Shown here: one piece after another, positions 36,870 to 47,408 of the stretch
How positions within the stretch are numbered: the stretch's first letter is position 1
How the letters are laid out: each line of letters starts with the position of its first letter
From: Peromyscus leucopus
Taxonomy: Eukaryota; Chordata; Mammalia; Rodentia; Cricetidae
Length of the DNA stretch: 64,000 bases
Direction: 5' to 3'
Assembly (NCBI RefSeq): GCF_004664715.2
Contig: NC_051064.1
Span: 111,986,240-112,050,239, forward strand
The notes under the pieces: generated by a model
Database searches by the model: none
Seen by the model: the letters and a program-made list of their open reading frames with translations, nothing else
What the model was told of the DNA's origin: nothing
Position numbers and translations under genes: made by a program

Positions 36870-37036
36870 CTTAATGTATACAGTGTTCTGTCTGCATGTA
36901 TCCCTGCAGGCCAGAAGAGGGCCCCAGATCTCATTACAGATGGTTGTGAGTTACCATGTGGTTGCTGGGAATTGAACTCAGGACCTTTGGAAGAACAAGC
37001 AGTGCTTTTAACCTCTGAGCCATCTCTCCAGCCTGT
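36825..37036 (-). mobile_element. B2 SINE (minus) with (TA)n at its tail
   Basis: (TA)21 at 36826-36867, then 'gaattgaactcaggacctttgg' and 'gagccatctctccagcc'. Confidence 0.9.
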
Positions 37037-37105
37037 GCTTAAGGTTTTTAAAATGTGTTATTATTTGTGGATGTATCTGGGTGATACAAATGTGAACAAT
37101 CACAA

Positions 37106-37153
37106 TGGTGGTGGTGGTGGTGGTGGTGGTGGTGGTGGTGTGTGTGTGTATGT
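37106..37153. repeat. (GGT)12(GT)n microsatellite
   Basis: Trinucleotide GGT run passing into GT. It starts a B4-like minus SINE remnant (to about 37280). Confidence 0.9.
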
Positions 37154-37354
37154 GTGTGTATCAGAAGACAACTTTATGGACTCGGTTCTCTCCTTCCACC
37201 TTTACGTGGGTTTCAGAGATGGAACTCGGGGCATCAGGCTTGCACGGCCTTTACCTAGTGAGCCACCTCTCTGCTCCTTGTGTCTGCTTTAAATAGTTCT
37301 TTGTCTCTTTCACACCTTCCAGTTGACCCAGGTAGTCATGTCCCGAAAGAAGGA

Positions 37355-37545
37355 ATTGCCAAGGCTGGCCAGATGACTGACTGGGTAAAAGTGCTTGCCA
37401 CGAATTCGGATGACCCGAGGTCAATCTCTGGAACCTACACAAAGGTGGACACAAACTTCACAGAATTGTCCTCTGACTTCTGTATGCATTCAGTGGCACA
37501 ATATGCCCTGCCTGCCTCTGATATAAATAATAATAATAATTTTTA
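37355..37545 (+). mobile_element. B2/B3 SINE
   Basis: 'gccagatgactgactgggtaa', 'gaggtcaatctctggaacc', (AAT)n tail. Confidence 0.65.
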
Positions 37546-38504
37546 AAGAAAAAAAGGGATGTCTGAGGTCAGAGACGTCAGGTTCCCTGTGCCGAGCTCA
37601 GCGGCAGCCCTCCTTGTTTGAGTCATTCAGGAGGCTCATGCAGGACATTGTGCTAGGTTGGGGATGTGTTCTTCCTACTCACGTGAATTTTCACAGTAGT
37701 GGGGGAGATGGAAACTAAGCCCAGGATGGAGACGTTTCTCCCATCTGTCCTATGGGTCCTGAAGAAAAGAATAGGCCTGTTTCAACCTCAGGCCTGCGGC
37801 TTGGAGCTGGGAAATGTTGAGCTGTGATTTAAGTCTCATCCGTTGACTTGGAGCTGGGATTCAGCCTTTTTTATATATCCACAGCTTTTAAAAGCTTTAA
37901 AAGGCCAACGGCCTTCATCACACCCATCCTTCCAGGCCTGGTCCATGCCATAGGATGCAGCACCAGTGGCTTCCACTGTGGAAAGACAGAAATGGCGCCT
38001 CTGCTGTTCCCACCCGTGAAGCGTTCTTTCATGTCAAGACTTTCTAAATGGGACTGTCTCATCCGTCTGGGGTTACTCATGTCACAACCAGGGAAGGATT
38101 GGCTGGCCTCTCCAGCTTGCTTAAAGGATGCACAGACACTTGTCCCTGCCCCCAGGCCTGCCGCTCGCCTGTCTTTCTTTTCAGCCCATTCCTCAGAGTG
38201 CTCAGTGACGGTGGCACTTGTACGTACCTCCATTACGTCAGTTACTTTGCTCTGTTGGTGACATTTTGAGAGATAGTGCTGGCCTCAGAGTAAACGCCCA
38301 ACAAATAGTTCTTATTAAGATCCAAGGGAGATCAATAAATGGTCCTCCCTTTCTTCTTCACCTAAATTTGGAAACAATTTAGAGATAGATGTAGGAGTCA
38401 GAGGGATGGGGAGTAATGTGAAAGCCTTATTACTCATAAAAACTAAGATGAAGCATGTGATTAGAGGCTTTAGCAGTCAGGCTTGCTAAAACCTTACTGT
38501 GGAG
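37546..38504. other. Intron 2, nothing recognised
   Basis: A 137-codon open frame at 37848-38261 matches nothing I know and lacks splice or start context. I do not call it a gene. Confidence 0.4.
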
Positions 38505-38505
38505 T

Positions 38506-38527
38506 CAGACAGACAGACAGACAGACA

Positions 38528-38571
<44 letters not shown>
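38506..38571. repeat. (CAGA)6(CA)21 microsatellite
   Basis: Tetranucleotide run directly followed by CA repeats. Confidence 0.95.
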
Positions 38572-38572
<1 letters not shown>

Positions 38573-39354
38573 CCACAAGACCACATGGCTCTCTCTGCCA
38601 TCTCCGGGAGGCATCTGATCCTAATCTGGAGACCTATAGGGAGATCGGTGGGCAGCGCGGGAGAGTTGGAGACTGAGCAGAGACTGGGTGGGGCTCCGAC
38701 AAGCTCCTATGGCTCTAGGAATGCCAGGCAGCTGCCGAGTGCACCACCCTGTACTCAGCTCTCATGATGATCAAAATCGATTTTTCTAGGCAGCAAGTTC
38801 CTCGGTGTGTCTCCAGGGACATGCTGACACTTTCATCCCCTCAAAGCCAGTGGGAGCCAGCTGCTAGAGGAGGTTCAATCTGACTTTACCATCATAGCAA
38901 AGGCTGTGGGAAGTCAGGTCACAATTGCATAGTTTACCTTTGAAATTTGTAAACAAATGAACCAGCAAACCCACTTGAGTATTGGAGATAGTCCCCCAAG
39001 ACAGATTCAGGAGCGGGGAGAGGGGCTTTGATCCTCTTTCATCCACCCTGACTAGTGTGGGGGAAAAAATCAGCTAAACTTCCTTTGAACATTTATTCAT
39101 TCAGTGAGGGACTCTATCTTAAAGAATAAGAAGTCACACAGCATTGGCATCTGGCTTCCACACACAAGTCTACATATGCATACACACATGAACAAGTACA
39201 CCCACACATGAAGAAATATTTCTTCCTGGAAAAGTCACTGAAGGCTTCACAGTTGAAGTTTATTTCTACCATATCTTGACAAATGAATACAAGGATCTCA
39301 GGATTGTGTCAGGGAGAGAATTTACAGGGAGAAGAAAGGACATTTGCAAGAGCT
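38572..39354. other. Intron 2, nothing recognised
   Basis: Unique-looking sequence; CA-rich patch near 39165-39210. Confidence 0.4.
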
Positions 39355-39593
39355 TTTTTTTTAATGCTTTAAAATATCTTATTTATTTTATTTTCTGTGT
39401 ATGAGTGTTTTGGTTCATATATGTATGTGTACTATGTACATGCCTGGTGCCCGAGGAGGTCAGAAGGGGAATCAGAACCTCTAGAACTGCAGTTAGGGTG
39501 GTTGTGAGCCAGTATGTGGGTGCTGGGAACTGAACTCAGATCTTCTGCAAGAGCAACAAGTGCTCTTAACCACTGAGTCATCTCTCCAGCCCT
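39355..39593 (-). mobile_element. B2/B3 SINE (minus)
   Basis: 'gtgggtgctgggaactgaactc', 'ccactgagtcatctctccagcc'. Confidence 0.85.
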
Positions 39594-39764
39594 GCAAAAG
39601 CTTCTGAGGGCCTCTTATGTACCTAGCTGTTCTAGGCTCAGCAGGGACTGGTGCTATAATGTCCCTACCTACAAATACATGGGATAGCAGTAGGCACACA
39701 AATATTGATGATGTCCTGTAGATTCTGGGCAGTGGAATGACATGGTCTGACATCTATGTTAAAT

Positions 39765-40083
39765 AAAATTTTAATCTGGATACTTCTAGGTTTAAGAAAA
39801 GTTCAAAGATAGAACAGAGAATTCCCATGATCCTTCACATATTATCTCTAATGTTAACATATCCTAGAACCATTGGACATTTGTCAAAACTATGAGACTG
39901 ACATTGCTACAATATAACTAACAAATTTATAGACTTTGTTTAGATTTTGGTAGTCTTCCACACTAATGTCCTTTTACTGTTCCAAGATCCTACTATGATG
40001 TATTAAATAACATTTTAAATGGCATAATTCATATGCCATAAAACTATGATATTTTCAAGTATATGGTTCAGTGATTTAACAAA
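39765..40083. mobile_element. Ancient L1M 3'-end remnant
   Basis: 'gagaattcccatgatccttcac', 'taatgttaacatatcctag', 'catttgtcaaaactatgag' and 'actaatgtccttttactgttcc' are typical of old mammalian L1 3' ends. Similar material recurs at 54035 and 54480. Confidence 0.55.
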
Positions 40084-40084
40084 A

Positions 40085-40322
40085 ATTTTTGATGTAGGGT
40101 CTCACTATATAGCTCTCGCTGGCCTTGAACTTACTACATAGATGAGGCTGTTCTCAAACTCAGAGTTCTCTGCCTGCTTCTGCCTCCCATGTAGTGGGAT
40201 TCAAGATGTGTGCTACTATATATATCTGGTGGTTGTGAACTGTCATGTGGGTGCTGGGAAATGAACCCAGGTTGTCTGTAAGAACAAGTGCTCTTAACCA
40301 CTGATCTATTTTTCCAGCCCTG
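40085..40322 (-). mobile_element. B1-like and 5'-part B2 (minus)
   Basis: 40085-40227 is a B1 remnant (tgatgtagggtctcactatat). 40229-40322 is the head of a B2 lacking its tail (gggtgctgggaaatgaaccc). Confidence 0.75.
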
Positions 40323-40437
40323 AAAAAGCATTTGAGGGCCCATTCAGGGTTTTGGCATAGTCATAAAACTGTGTAATTATCACTACTAATTCTAGCACAC
40401 TTTACCTACTTACATCTTCATATTTAACAGGATCCCT

Positions 40438-40450
40438 CTGAGACAGTATT
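40438..40450. repeat. L1 target-site duplication, left copy
   Basis: CTGAGACAGTATT lies immediately before the L1 poly-T tract and is identical to 47216-47228. Confidence 0.93.
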
Positions 40451-40464
40451 TTTTTTTTTTTTTT

Positions 40465-40983
40465 GATAAATATTTTTTATTTTACAATACCATTCAGTTC
40501 TACATATCAGCCATGGGTTCCCCTATTCTCCCCCCCCCACGCCCTCCCCTTACCCCCAGCCCACCCTCCATTCCCACCTCCTCCAGGACAAGTCCTCCCC
40601 CGAGGACTGTGGTCATCTTGTTAGACTCAGTCCAGGGAGGTCCAGTCCCTTTCTCCCAGACTAAGCCAAGTGTCCCTGCATAAGTTCCTGGTTTCAAACA
40701 GCCAATTCATGCAATGAGCACAGGACTTGGTCCCATTGCCTAGATGCCTCCCAAACTGATCAAGCCAATCAACTGTCTCACCTATTCAGAGGGCCTGATC
40801 CAGCTGGGAGCCCCTCAGCCTTTGGTTCATAGTTCATGTGTTTCCATTCATTTGGCTATTTTTTTTCAATAATTGAGTAAAACTGAAATTTATTATATGC
40901 CACAGTCGTCCTAGGGACCTCCATGCTATATATATATAGCCTTTATGGTTCTATGGGTTGTGGTCTGATTGTTCATTTTATAT
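40465..40983 (-). other. L1 3' UTR with polypurine tract and poly(A) signal
   Basis: On the L1 sense strand this carries a G-rich polypurine stretch (read as C-rich at 40527-40610), typical of mammalian L1 3' UTRs and able in principle to form G-quadruplexes. AATAAA (TTTATT on plus, 40476-40481) precedes the tail by about 11 bases. Confidence 0.85.
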
Positions 40984-43900
40984 CTAGAATCCACCAATGA
41001 GTGAGTACATACCATAACTGTCTTTTTGGGTTTGGGTTACCTCACTCAGGATGATTTTTTCTAGTTCCATCCATTTGCCTGCAAATTTCATGCTTTCATT
41101 GTTTTTCTCTGCTGAGTAGTACTCCATTGTGTATATGTACCACATTTTTTTCATCCATTCTTCCGTTGATGGGCATCTAGGTTGTTTCCAGGTTCTGGCT
41201 ATTACAAATAGTGCTGCTATGAACATAGCTGAGCATGTATCTTTATGGTATGTATCAGCATTCTTTGGGTATATGCCCAAGAGTGGGATGGCTGGGTCTT
41301 GAGGTAGTTCGATTCCTAATTTTCTGAGAAACCGCCATACTGATTTCCACAGTGGTTGTACAAGTTTACATTCCCACCAACAGTGGAGGAGTGTTCCCTT
41401 TGCTCCACATCCTCTCCAACATTGGTTGTCATTGGTGTTTTTGATCTTAGCCATTCTAACAGGTGTAAGGTGGTATCTCAGAGTCGTTTTGATTTGCATT
41501 TCTCTGATGATTAAGGATGTTGAGCATTTCTTTAAATGTTTTTCAGCCATTTGTAGTTCTTGTTTTGTGAATTCTCTGTTTAGCTCTTTAGCCCATTTTT
41601 TAATTGGACTGTTCAGTGCTTTGATGTCTAGTTTCTTGAGTTCTTTATATATTGTGGAGATCAATCCTCTGTCAGATGTGGGGTTGGTGAAGATCTTTTC
41701 CCAATCTGTTGGCTGTCTTTTTGTCTTATTGACTGTGTCTTTTGCCCTGCAGTTTTGAGAGGTCCCATTTATTAATGGTTGTGCTCAGGGTCTGTGCTGT
41801 CGGTGTTTTATTTAGGAAATGGTCTCCAGTGCCAATGCGTTCAAGAGTGCTTCCTATTTTCTTTTCTATTAAGTTTAGTGTAACTGGATTTATGTTTAGG
41901 TCTTTGATCCACTTGGACTTGAGTTTTGTGCATGGTGACAGATATGGATCTATTTGTAATCTTTTACATATTGACATCCAGTTATGCCAGCACCATTTGT
42001 TGAAGATACTTTCTTTGTTCCATTGTATAGTTTTGGCTCCTTTGTCAAAAACCAGGTGTTCATATGTGCATGGATTAATGTCAGGGTCTTCAATTCGATT
42101 CCATTGGTCCGTATGTCGGTTTTTATACCAGTACCAAGCTGTTTTTATTACTATAGCTCTATAGTAGAGTTTGAGGTCCGGGATGGTGATGCCTCCAAGG
42201 GTTGCTTTATCGTATAGGATTCTTTTAGCTATCCTGGGTCTTTTGTTTTTCCATATAAAGTTGAGTATTTTTCTTTCCAAGTCTGTGAAGAATTGTGTTG
42301 GTATTTTGATGGGGATTGCATTGAATCTGTAGATTGCTTTTGGTAAGATTGCCATTTTTACTATGTTAATCCTACCTATCCATGAGCATGGGAGATCCTT
42401 CCATTTTCTGATATCTTCTTCAATTTCTTTCTTTAGAGATTTAAAGTTCTTATCAAAAAGGTCTTTCACTTGTTTAGTTAGTGTTATCCCAAGGTATTTT
42501 ATATTATTTGTGGCTATTGTAAAGGGTGATGTTTCTCTGACTTCTTTCTCAGCCCTTTTATCATTTGTGTATAGGAGGGCTACTGATTTTTTTGAGTTGA
42601 TCTTATATCCTGCCACTTTACTGAAGGAGTTTATCAGCTGTAGAAGTTCCCTGGTAGAGTTTTTGGGGTCACTTATGTATACTATCATATCATCTGCAAA
42701 TAGTGAAAGTTTGACTTCTTCCTTGCCAATTTGTATCCCTTTGATCTCCTTTTGTTGTCTTATTGCTCTAGTTAGCACTTCTAGTACTATATTAAATAAA
42801 TATGGGGAGAGTGGACAGCCTTGTCTTGTTCCTGAATTTAGTGGTATCGCTTTGAGTTTCTCTCCATTTAATTTGATGTTTGCTGTTGGCTTGCTATAGA
42901 TTCCTTTTATTATGTTTAGAAATGTTCCTTGTATTCCTATTCTTTCTAAGACCTTTATCATGAAGGGGTGTTGGATTTTGTCAAAGGCTTTTTCAGCATC
43001 TAGGGAGATGATCATGTGGTTTTTTTCTTTCAGTTTGTTTATATGGTGTATTACATTGACTGATTTCCGTATGTTGAACCATCCTTGCATCCCTGGGATG
43101 AATCCTACTTGGTCGTGATGGATGATTGTTTTGATGTATTCTTGGATTCGGTTTGCTAATATTTTGTTGAGTATTTTTGCATCAATGTTCATGAGGGAGA
43201 TTGGTCTGTAGTTCTCTTTCTTTGTTGCATCTTTGTGTGGTTTGGGTATCAGGGTAATTGTAGCCTCATAAAAGGAGTTTGGTAGTGTTCCTTCTGTTTC
43301 TATTGTGTGGAACACTTTGAAGAGTATTGGTATTAGTTCTACTTTGAAAGTCTGGTAGAATTCTGCACTGAAACCATCTGGTCCTGGGCTTTTTTTAGTT
43401 GGGAGACTTTTGATGACTGTTTCTATTTCTTTAGGGGTTATTGGTCTATTTAAATGGTTTATCTGGTCTTGATTTAATTTTGGTATTTGGTATTTATCCA
43501 GAAAATTGTCCATTTCTTCCTGGTTTTCCATTTTTTTGGAGTACAGGTTTTTGAAGTATGATCTGATGATTCTCTGGATTTCCTCATTGTCTGTTGTTAT
43601 GTCTCCATTTTCATTTCTGATTTTGTGAATTTGGGTGCTCTCTTTTTGCCTTTTGGTTAATTTGGCTAGTGGTTTGTCTATCTTGTTGATTTTTTCAAAG
43701 AACCAACTCTTTGTTTCATTGATTTTTTGTATTGTTCTCTTGTTTTCTATTTCGTTGATTTCAGCCCTCAATTTGATTATTTCCTGGCATCTATTTCTCC
43801 TGGGTGAGTTTGTTTCTTTTTGTTCTAGAGCTTTCAGTTGTGCTGTTAATTCATTGGTATGGGATTGCTCCATCTTCTTAATGTGTGCATTTAGAGCTAT

Positions 43901-44869
43901 GAATTTTCCTCTTAGCACTGCTTTCATAGTGTCCCATAAGTTTGGGTATGTTGTACTTTCATTTTCATTGAATTCTAGGAACTCTTTAATTTCTGTCTTT
44001 ATTTCTTCCTTGACCCATTGATGTTTCAGGTGGGCATTATTCAGTTTCCATGAGTTTGTGGGTTTTCTATAATTTTTGTTGTTATTGAGTTCTAACTTTA
44101 AGGCATGGTGATCTGATAAGATACAGGAGGTTATTCCAATTTTTTTGTATCTGTTGAGATTTGTTTTGTGTCCAAGCATGTGGTCAATTTTTGAGAAGGT
44201 TCCATGGGGTGCTGAGAAGAAGGTATATTCTTTTGTGTTAGGATGGAATATTCTGTAGATATCTATTAGGTCCATTTGAGTCATAACATCTGTTAGGTCC
44301 TTTATTTCTTTGTTAAGTTTCAGTCTGGTAGATCTATCTTTTGGTGAGAGTGGTGTGTTGAAATCTCCCACTACTAATGTGTGGGGTTTGATGTGCGTTT
44401 TAAACTTTAGTAGTGTTTCTTTTATGAATGTGGGTGCTTTTGTATTTGGAGCATAAATGTTTAGAATCGAGACTTCATCTTGGTGGATTTTTCCCGTGAT
44501 GAATATGTAATGTCCATCCTGGTCTCTTTTGATTGATTTTAGTTTGAAGTCTATTTTATTAGATATTAGGATAGCTACACCAGCTTGTTTCTTAGGTCCA
44601 TTTGCTTGGAAAACTTTTTCCCAGCCCTTTACTCGGAGGTAGTGTCTGTCTTTGGAGTTAAGGTGTGTTTCTTGTATGCAGCATATGGATGGGTCCTGTT
44701 TTCTTATCCATTCTGTTAGCCTGTGTCTTTTTATAGGTGAGTTGAGACCATTGATATTGATGGATATTAATGACCAGTGATTGTTAATTCCTGTTATTTT
44801 TTTGGTTGTGTTGTGTTGTCCTTCTGTGGTGTATGTTGGTGTAGGATTATCTATTGCTTGATTTTTCAT
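40984..44869 (-). pseudogene. L1 ORF2p, endonuclease/reverse transcriptase, one frameshift
   Basis: ORF2p nicks DNA and reverse-transcribes L1 RNA. From ATG 44869 the frame is open for 1047 codons. The apurinic-type endonuclease residues are all present: N38, E67 (QETH), D169 (GDFNTPL), D229, H254 (SDHH). The RT has [12 protein letters not shown] (about 494-505), SLDAEKAFD (622-630), [10 protein letters not shown] (681-690) and FADD (724-727). At codon about 1040 (41747-41752) the frame shifts and stops at 41726. The downstream frame resumes with [11 protein letters not shown] and runs to 40984, including the cysteine motif CX3CX7HX4C (CWRGC...HCWWEC). Compared with the family pattern K-L-x-S-F-C, an 11-nt deletion between CTG repeats is the simplest explanation. 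The copy is therefore probably not autonomous, although the endonuclease and RT domains are intact. Confidence 0.93.
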
Positions 44870-46082
44870 GGATGTGTTTAGCTTCTTTGGGTTGAATTTT
44901 CCCTTCTAGTGCTTTCTGTAGGGCTGGGTTTGTGGACAGGTATTGATTAAATCTGGTTTTATCCTGGAATGTTTTGTTTACTCCGCCTATGGTGATTGAG
45001 AGTTTTGCTGGGTATAATAGTCTGGGTTGGCATCCGTGGTCTCTTAGTGTCTGCATGAGGTTTGTCCATGATCTTCTAGCTTTCATAGTCTCTATTGAGT
45101 AGTCTGGTGTTATTCTGATGGGTTTGCCTTTATATGTTACTTGGTCTTTTTCCTTTGCAGCTCTTAATATTTTTTCTTTATTCTGTGTGTTTAGTGTTTT
45201 GATTATTATGTGGCGAGGGGACTTTTTTTTTGGATCCAGCCTATTTGGTGTTCTGTAAGCTTCTTGTATCTTCATAGGTATTTCTTTCTCTAGGTTAGGA
45301 AAGTTTTCTTCTATGATTTTGTTGAATATATTTTCTGTGCCTTTGAGTTGGTATTCTTCTCCTTCTTCTATCCCTATTATTCTTAGATTTGGTCTTTTCA
45401 TGGTGTCCCAAATTTCCTGGACGTTTTGTGTTAGGACTTTTTTGTCTTTATTGTTTTCTTTGACTGACGAATCTATTTTCTCTATCGTGTCTTCAGTGTC
45501 AGAGATTCTCTGTTCCATCTCTTGCAATCGGTTGGTTATGCTTGTTTCTGTGGTTCCTGTTCGTTTTGTCAGGATTTCTATATCCAGCATTCCCTCAGCA
45601 TGTGTTTTCTTAATTGTCTCAAATTCATTTTTCAGATCTTGGAATGTTTCTTTCATCTGTTTAATTGCTTTTTCTTGGCTTGATTTGATTTCTTCCCATT
45701 TTTTGTTCGTTTTTTCTTCCATTTCTTTAAGGGAGTTTTTTATTTCCTCTTTAATGGAGTTTTTCATTTCCTCTTTAAGGGAAGTTTTTATTTCCTCTTT
45801 AAGGGAGTTTTTAATTTCCTCTTTAAGGAAAATTTTTATTTCCTCTTTAAGGTAGTTTTTCAATTCCTCTTTAAGGAAAGTTTTTATTTCCTCATTGAGG
45901 GAATGTTTTATTTCTTCTTTAAGGGCCTCTATCATCTTCTTAATGTCATTTTTAGGGTTGATTTCTTCTGTTTCTTCTGTCATGGTATGTTTAGGTCTTG
46001 CAGGTGTAGAATCACTAGGTTCTGATGTTGCCATATAGGTCTTTATGTTGTTGCCTGTATTTTTGCACTGGCGTCTACTCAT
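44847..46082 (-). CDS. L1 ORF1p, RNA-binding nucleic-acid chaperone (411 aa, intact)
   Basis: The intact 411-codon frame encodes the trimeric RNA-binding chaperone that coats L1 RNA into cytoplasmic RNPs. In order: basic, Ser/Thr-Pro-rich N-terminus (1-45); coiled coil (about 47-225) that includes eight tandem octads of type KEEIKxxL at residues 55-118 (45729-45920); RRM starting near 229 ([17 protein letters not shown]); and C-terminal domain (RITPDYS at 323-329, MKARRSW at 333-339, then STNPALQ). It is longer than murine (about 357-371) and human (338) ORF1p, mainly because of the octad array. ATG at 46082 is the first in-frame start and gives MSRRQCKN. The stop overlaps the predicted ORF2 start by 23 nt. 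No frame break is seen. Confidence 0.93.
   Translation of the reverse strand: MSRRQCKNTGNNIKTYMATSEPSDSTPARPKHTMTEETEEINPKNDIKKMIEALKEEIKHSLNEEIKTFLKEELKNYLKEEIKIFLKEEIKNSLKEEIKTSLKEEMKNSIKEEIKNSLKEMEEKTNKKWEEIKSSQEKAIKQMKETFQDLKNEFETIKKTHAEGMLDIEILTKRTGTTETSITNRLQEMEQRISDTEDTIEKIDSSVKENNKDKKVLTQNVQEIWDTMKRPNLRIIGIEEGEEYQLKGTENIFNKIIEENFPNLEKEIPMKIQEAYRTPNRLDPKKKSPRHIIIKTLNTQNKEKILRAAKEKDQVTYKGKPIRITPDYSIETMKARRSWTNLMQTLRDHGCQPRLLYPAKLSITIGGVNKTFQDKTRFNQYLSTNPALQKALEGKIQPKEAKHIHEKSSNR
45729..45920 (-). repeat. 24-bp tandem repeat (8 copies) inside L1 ORF1
   Basis: Eight in-frame 24-bp units encode octads K55-L62, N63-L70, K71-L78, K79-L86, K87-L94, K95-L102, K103-I110 and K111-L118, consensus KEEIKxSL. 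Positions 4 and 8 are hydrophobic and the rest are charged or polar. Unit length is divisible by 3, so copy-number changes keep the frame. Confidence 0.92.
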
Positions 46083-47215
46083 CTCTTCCTCTGTGAGGTG
46101 CAGGTGGTGTCTGTGTCTGAGAGTGCCTCTCTTGTTCTAATTTTTAGTCTTGGTTTAGTAGTGGTTTTTGGTTAAATTGGTGCTATTGGGCTATTTCTTC
46201 AGGGGCAGCTGATTTCGATCGGTGAATTATATACTTATGATTCTGGTGATCTGGTTTGGTGTCTGGGTAGCGCCTTCTTCTGTGTTCCCAGGTCACGTTT
46301 TGTTCATTTGTCAACTCCTCAGCTGATCTTGTTTCTTCAGACTTTAAACGTTAGGCATCTGAACCCTCTCCCAGATGGGTTTCAGCTGAGCAGGGTAGTC
46401 TCACCAACACCTCCAAGTTGTTGGGTTTCACAGGATCAGCAGCTGGGCCCTGGGTTGTCCTCAGATGGAGTGTTCAGATTCGTTCTGGTTCTGACCCACC
46501 GAGATAGCTTCTTCCCCAGATGTTGGGGTTAGGGGCGTCCCTGTTCCAAGCTGCGTCTGCTTGTCTCCGTCCCTGGGCCTGTTTACCTCTGCAGTCCGCC
46601 GCCGGGCCTGTATGTCCCTGTCAGCTGCTGCTGAGTCTGTCTGCCTCTGGGGGCCGCCAATAGGCCTGAATGTCTCTGCCGGCTGCAGCCGGGACTGAAT
46701 GTCCCTGTCGGCCGCTGCTGCTGGGACTGAATGTCCCTGTCGGCCGCTGCCGCCGGGCCGCTGCTGGGCCCGTCTACCTCCACAGGCCGCCGCCACAGGC
46801 CTACCTGCGTCTGCTTGTCTCCACCGCCGCCGGGCCTGTCTACCTCTGTGGACCGCCGCTGGGCCTGAATGTCTCTGCCGGCTGCCGCCGGGCCTGAATG
46901 TCCCTGTTGGCTGCCGCCGCTGGGCCTGTCTGCCTCAGCGAGCTGCTGCTGGGCCCGTCTACCTCCACGGGCCGCCGTCGCAGGCCTACCTGCGCCTGCT
47001 TGTCTCTGCCACCGGGCCTGTCTACCTCTGTGGGCCGCCGCTGGGCCTGAATGTCTCTGCCGGCTGCCGCCGGGTCTGAATATCCCTGTCGGCTGCCGCC
47101 GCTGGGCCCGTCTACCTCCACGAGCTCCTGCCGCTGGCTTACCTGCGTCTGCTTGTCTCTGCCGCCGGGCCTGTCTACCTCTGTGGACCGCCGCTGGGCC
47201 TGAATGTCTCTGCTC
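46083..47215 (-). promoter_or_regulatory. L1 5' UTR / internal promoter with GC-rich tandem monomers
   Basis: About 1.13 kb upstream of ORF1. The distal part (46560-47215) is CpG-rich and made of imperfect tandem units. The anchor GGCCTGAATGTCTCTG recurs at 46663, 46862, 47044 and 47197, with spacings of 199, 182 and 153 bases. Each unit contains shorter related sub-repeats. Tandem promoter monomers are known for murine L1 families and drive Pol II transcription there. I do not recognise this monomer as the murine A, F, Tf or Gf type. The outermost monomer is cut at the insertion boundary, as expected for transcription starting within a monomer array. Confidence 0.8.
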
Positions 47216-47228
47216 CTGAGACAGTATT
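47216..47228. repeat. L1 target-site duplication, right copy
   Basis: CTGAGACAGTATT immediately follows the L1 5' end and is identical to 40438-40450. The empty site would contain one copy. Confidence 0.93.
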
Positions 47229-47248
47229 ATGTCTGTTTTAAAAGTGAA

Positions 47249-47408
47249 TTAGGCTGGGTGGGGATGGCATATGCCTTTAATTCCAGCACTTGGGAGGCAG
47301 AGGCAGGCAGATCTATGAGTTCGAGGCCAGCCTGGACTACAGAGTGAGTTCCAGGATAGCCAAGGGCTATACAGAGAAACCCTGTCTTGAAAACAAAATA
47401 ACAACAAA
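47249..47408 (+). mobile_element. B1 SINE
   Basis: It lies 20 bases beyond the L1 right TSD: 'ggcatatgcctttaattcc', 'gttcgaggccagcctggac', 'agaaaccctgtcttg'. Confidence 0.9.

Larger units (their letters stand above)
40451..47215 (-). mobile_element. Full-length L1 (LINE-1) retrotransposon
   Basis: About 6.77 kb in minus orientation: 5' UTR with tandem GC-rich repeats, ORF1, ORF2, polypurine 3' UTR, AATAAA and poly(A) (read as poly-T at 40451-40464). It is flanked by a perfect 13-bp duplication CTGAGACAGTATT, the signature of target-primed reverse transcription. Both proteins resemble murine L1 throughout. Only one frame break is seen, in ORF2 at about 41750. The element lies antisense to Rab3b in intron 2, the orientation most often retained in genes. 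Full length, a perfect TSD and near-intact ORFs point to a fairly young insertion. Confidence 0.95.

Noticed and set aside
36642..37292. 216-codon plus-strand frame
   Set aside because: It runs through (TA)n, a reversed B2 and (GGT)n; the peptide is repeat translation (poly-IY and poly-G).
41426..45855. Plus-strand open frames up to 180 codons
   Set aside because: They are antisense shadows of L1 ORF1 and ORF2.
46461..47219. Several plus- and minus-strand open frames of 66-126 codons
   Set aside because: They arise from the GC-rich, stop-poor L1 5' UTR monomers and cycle through the same peptides.
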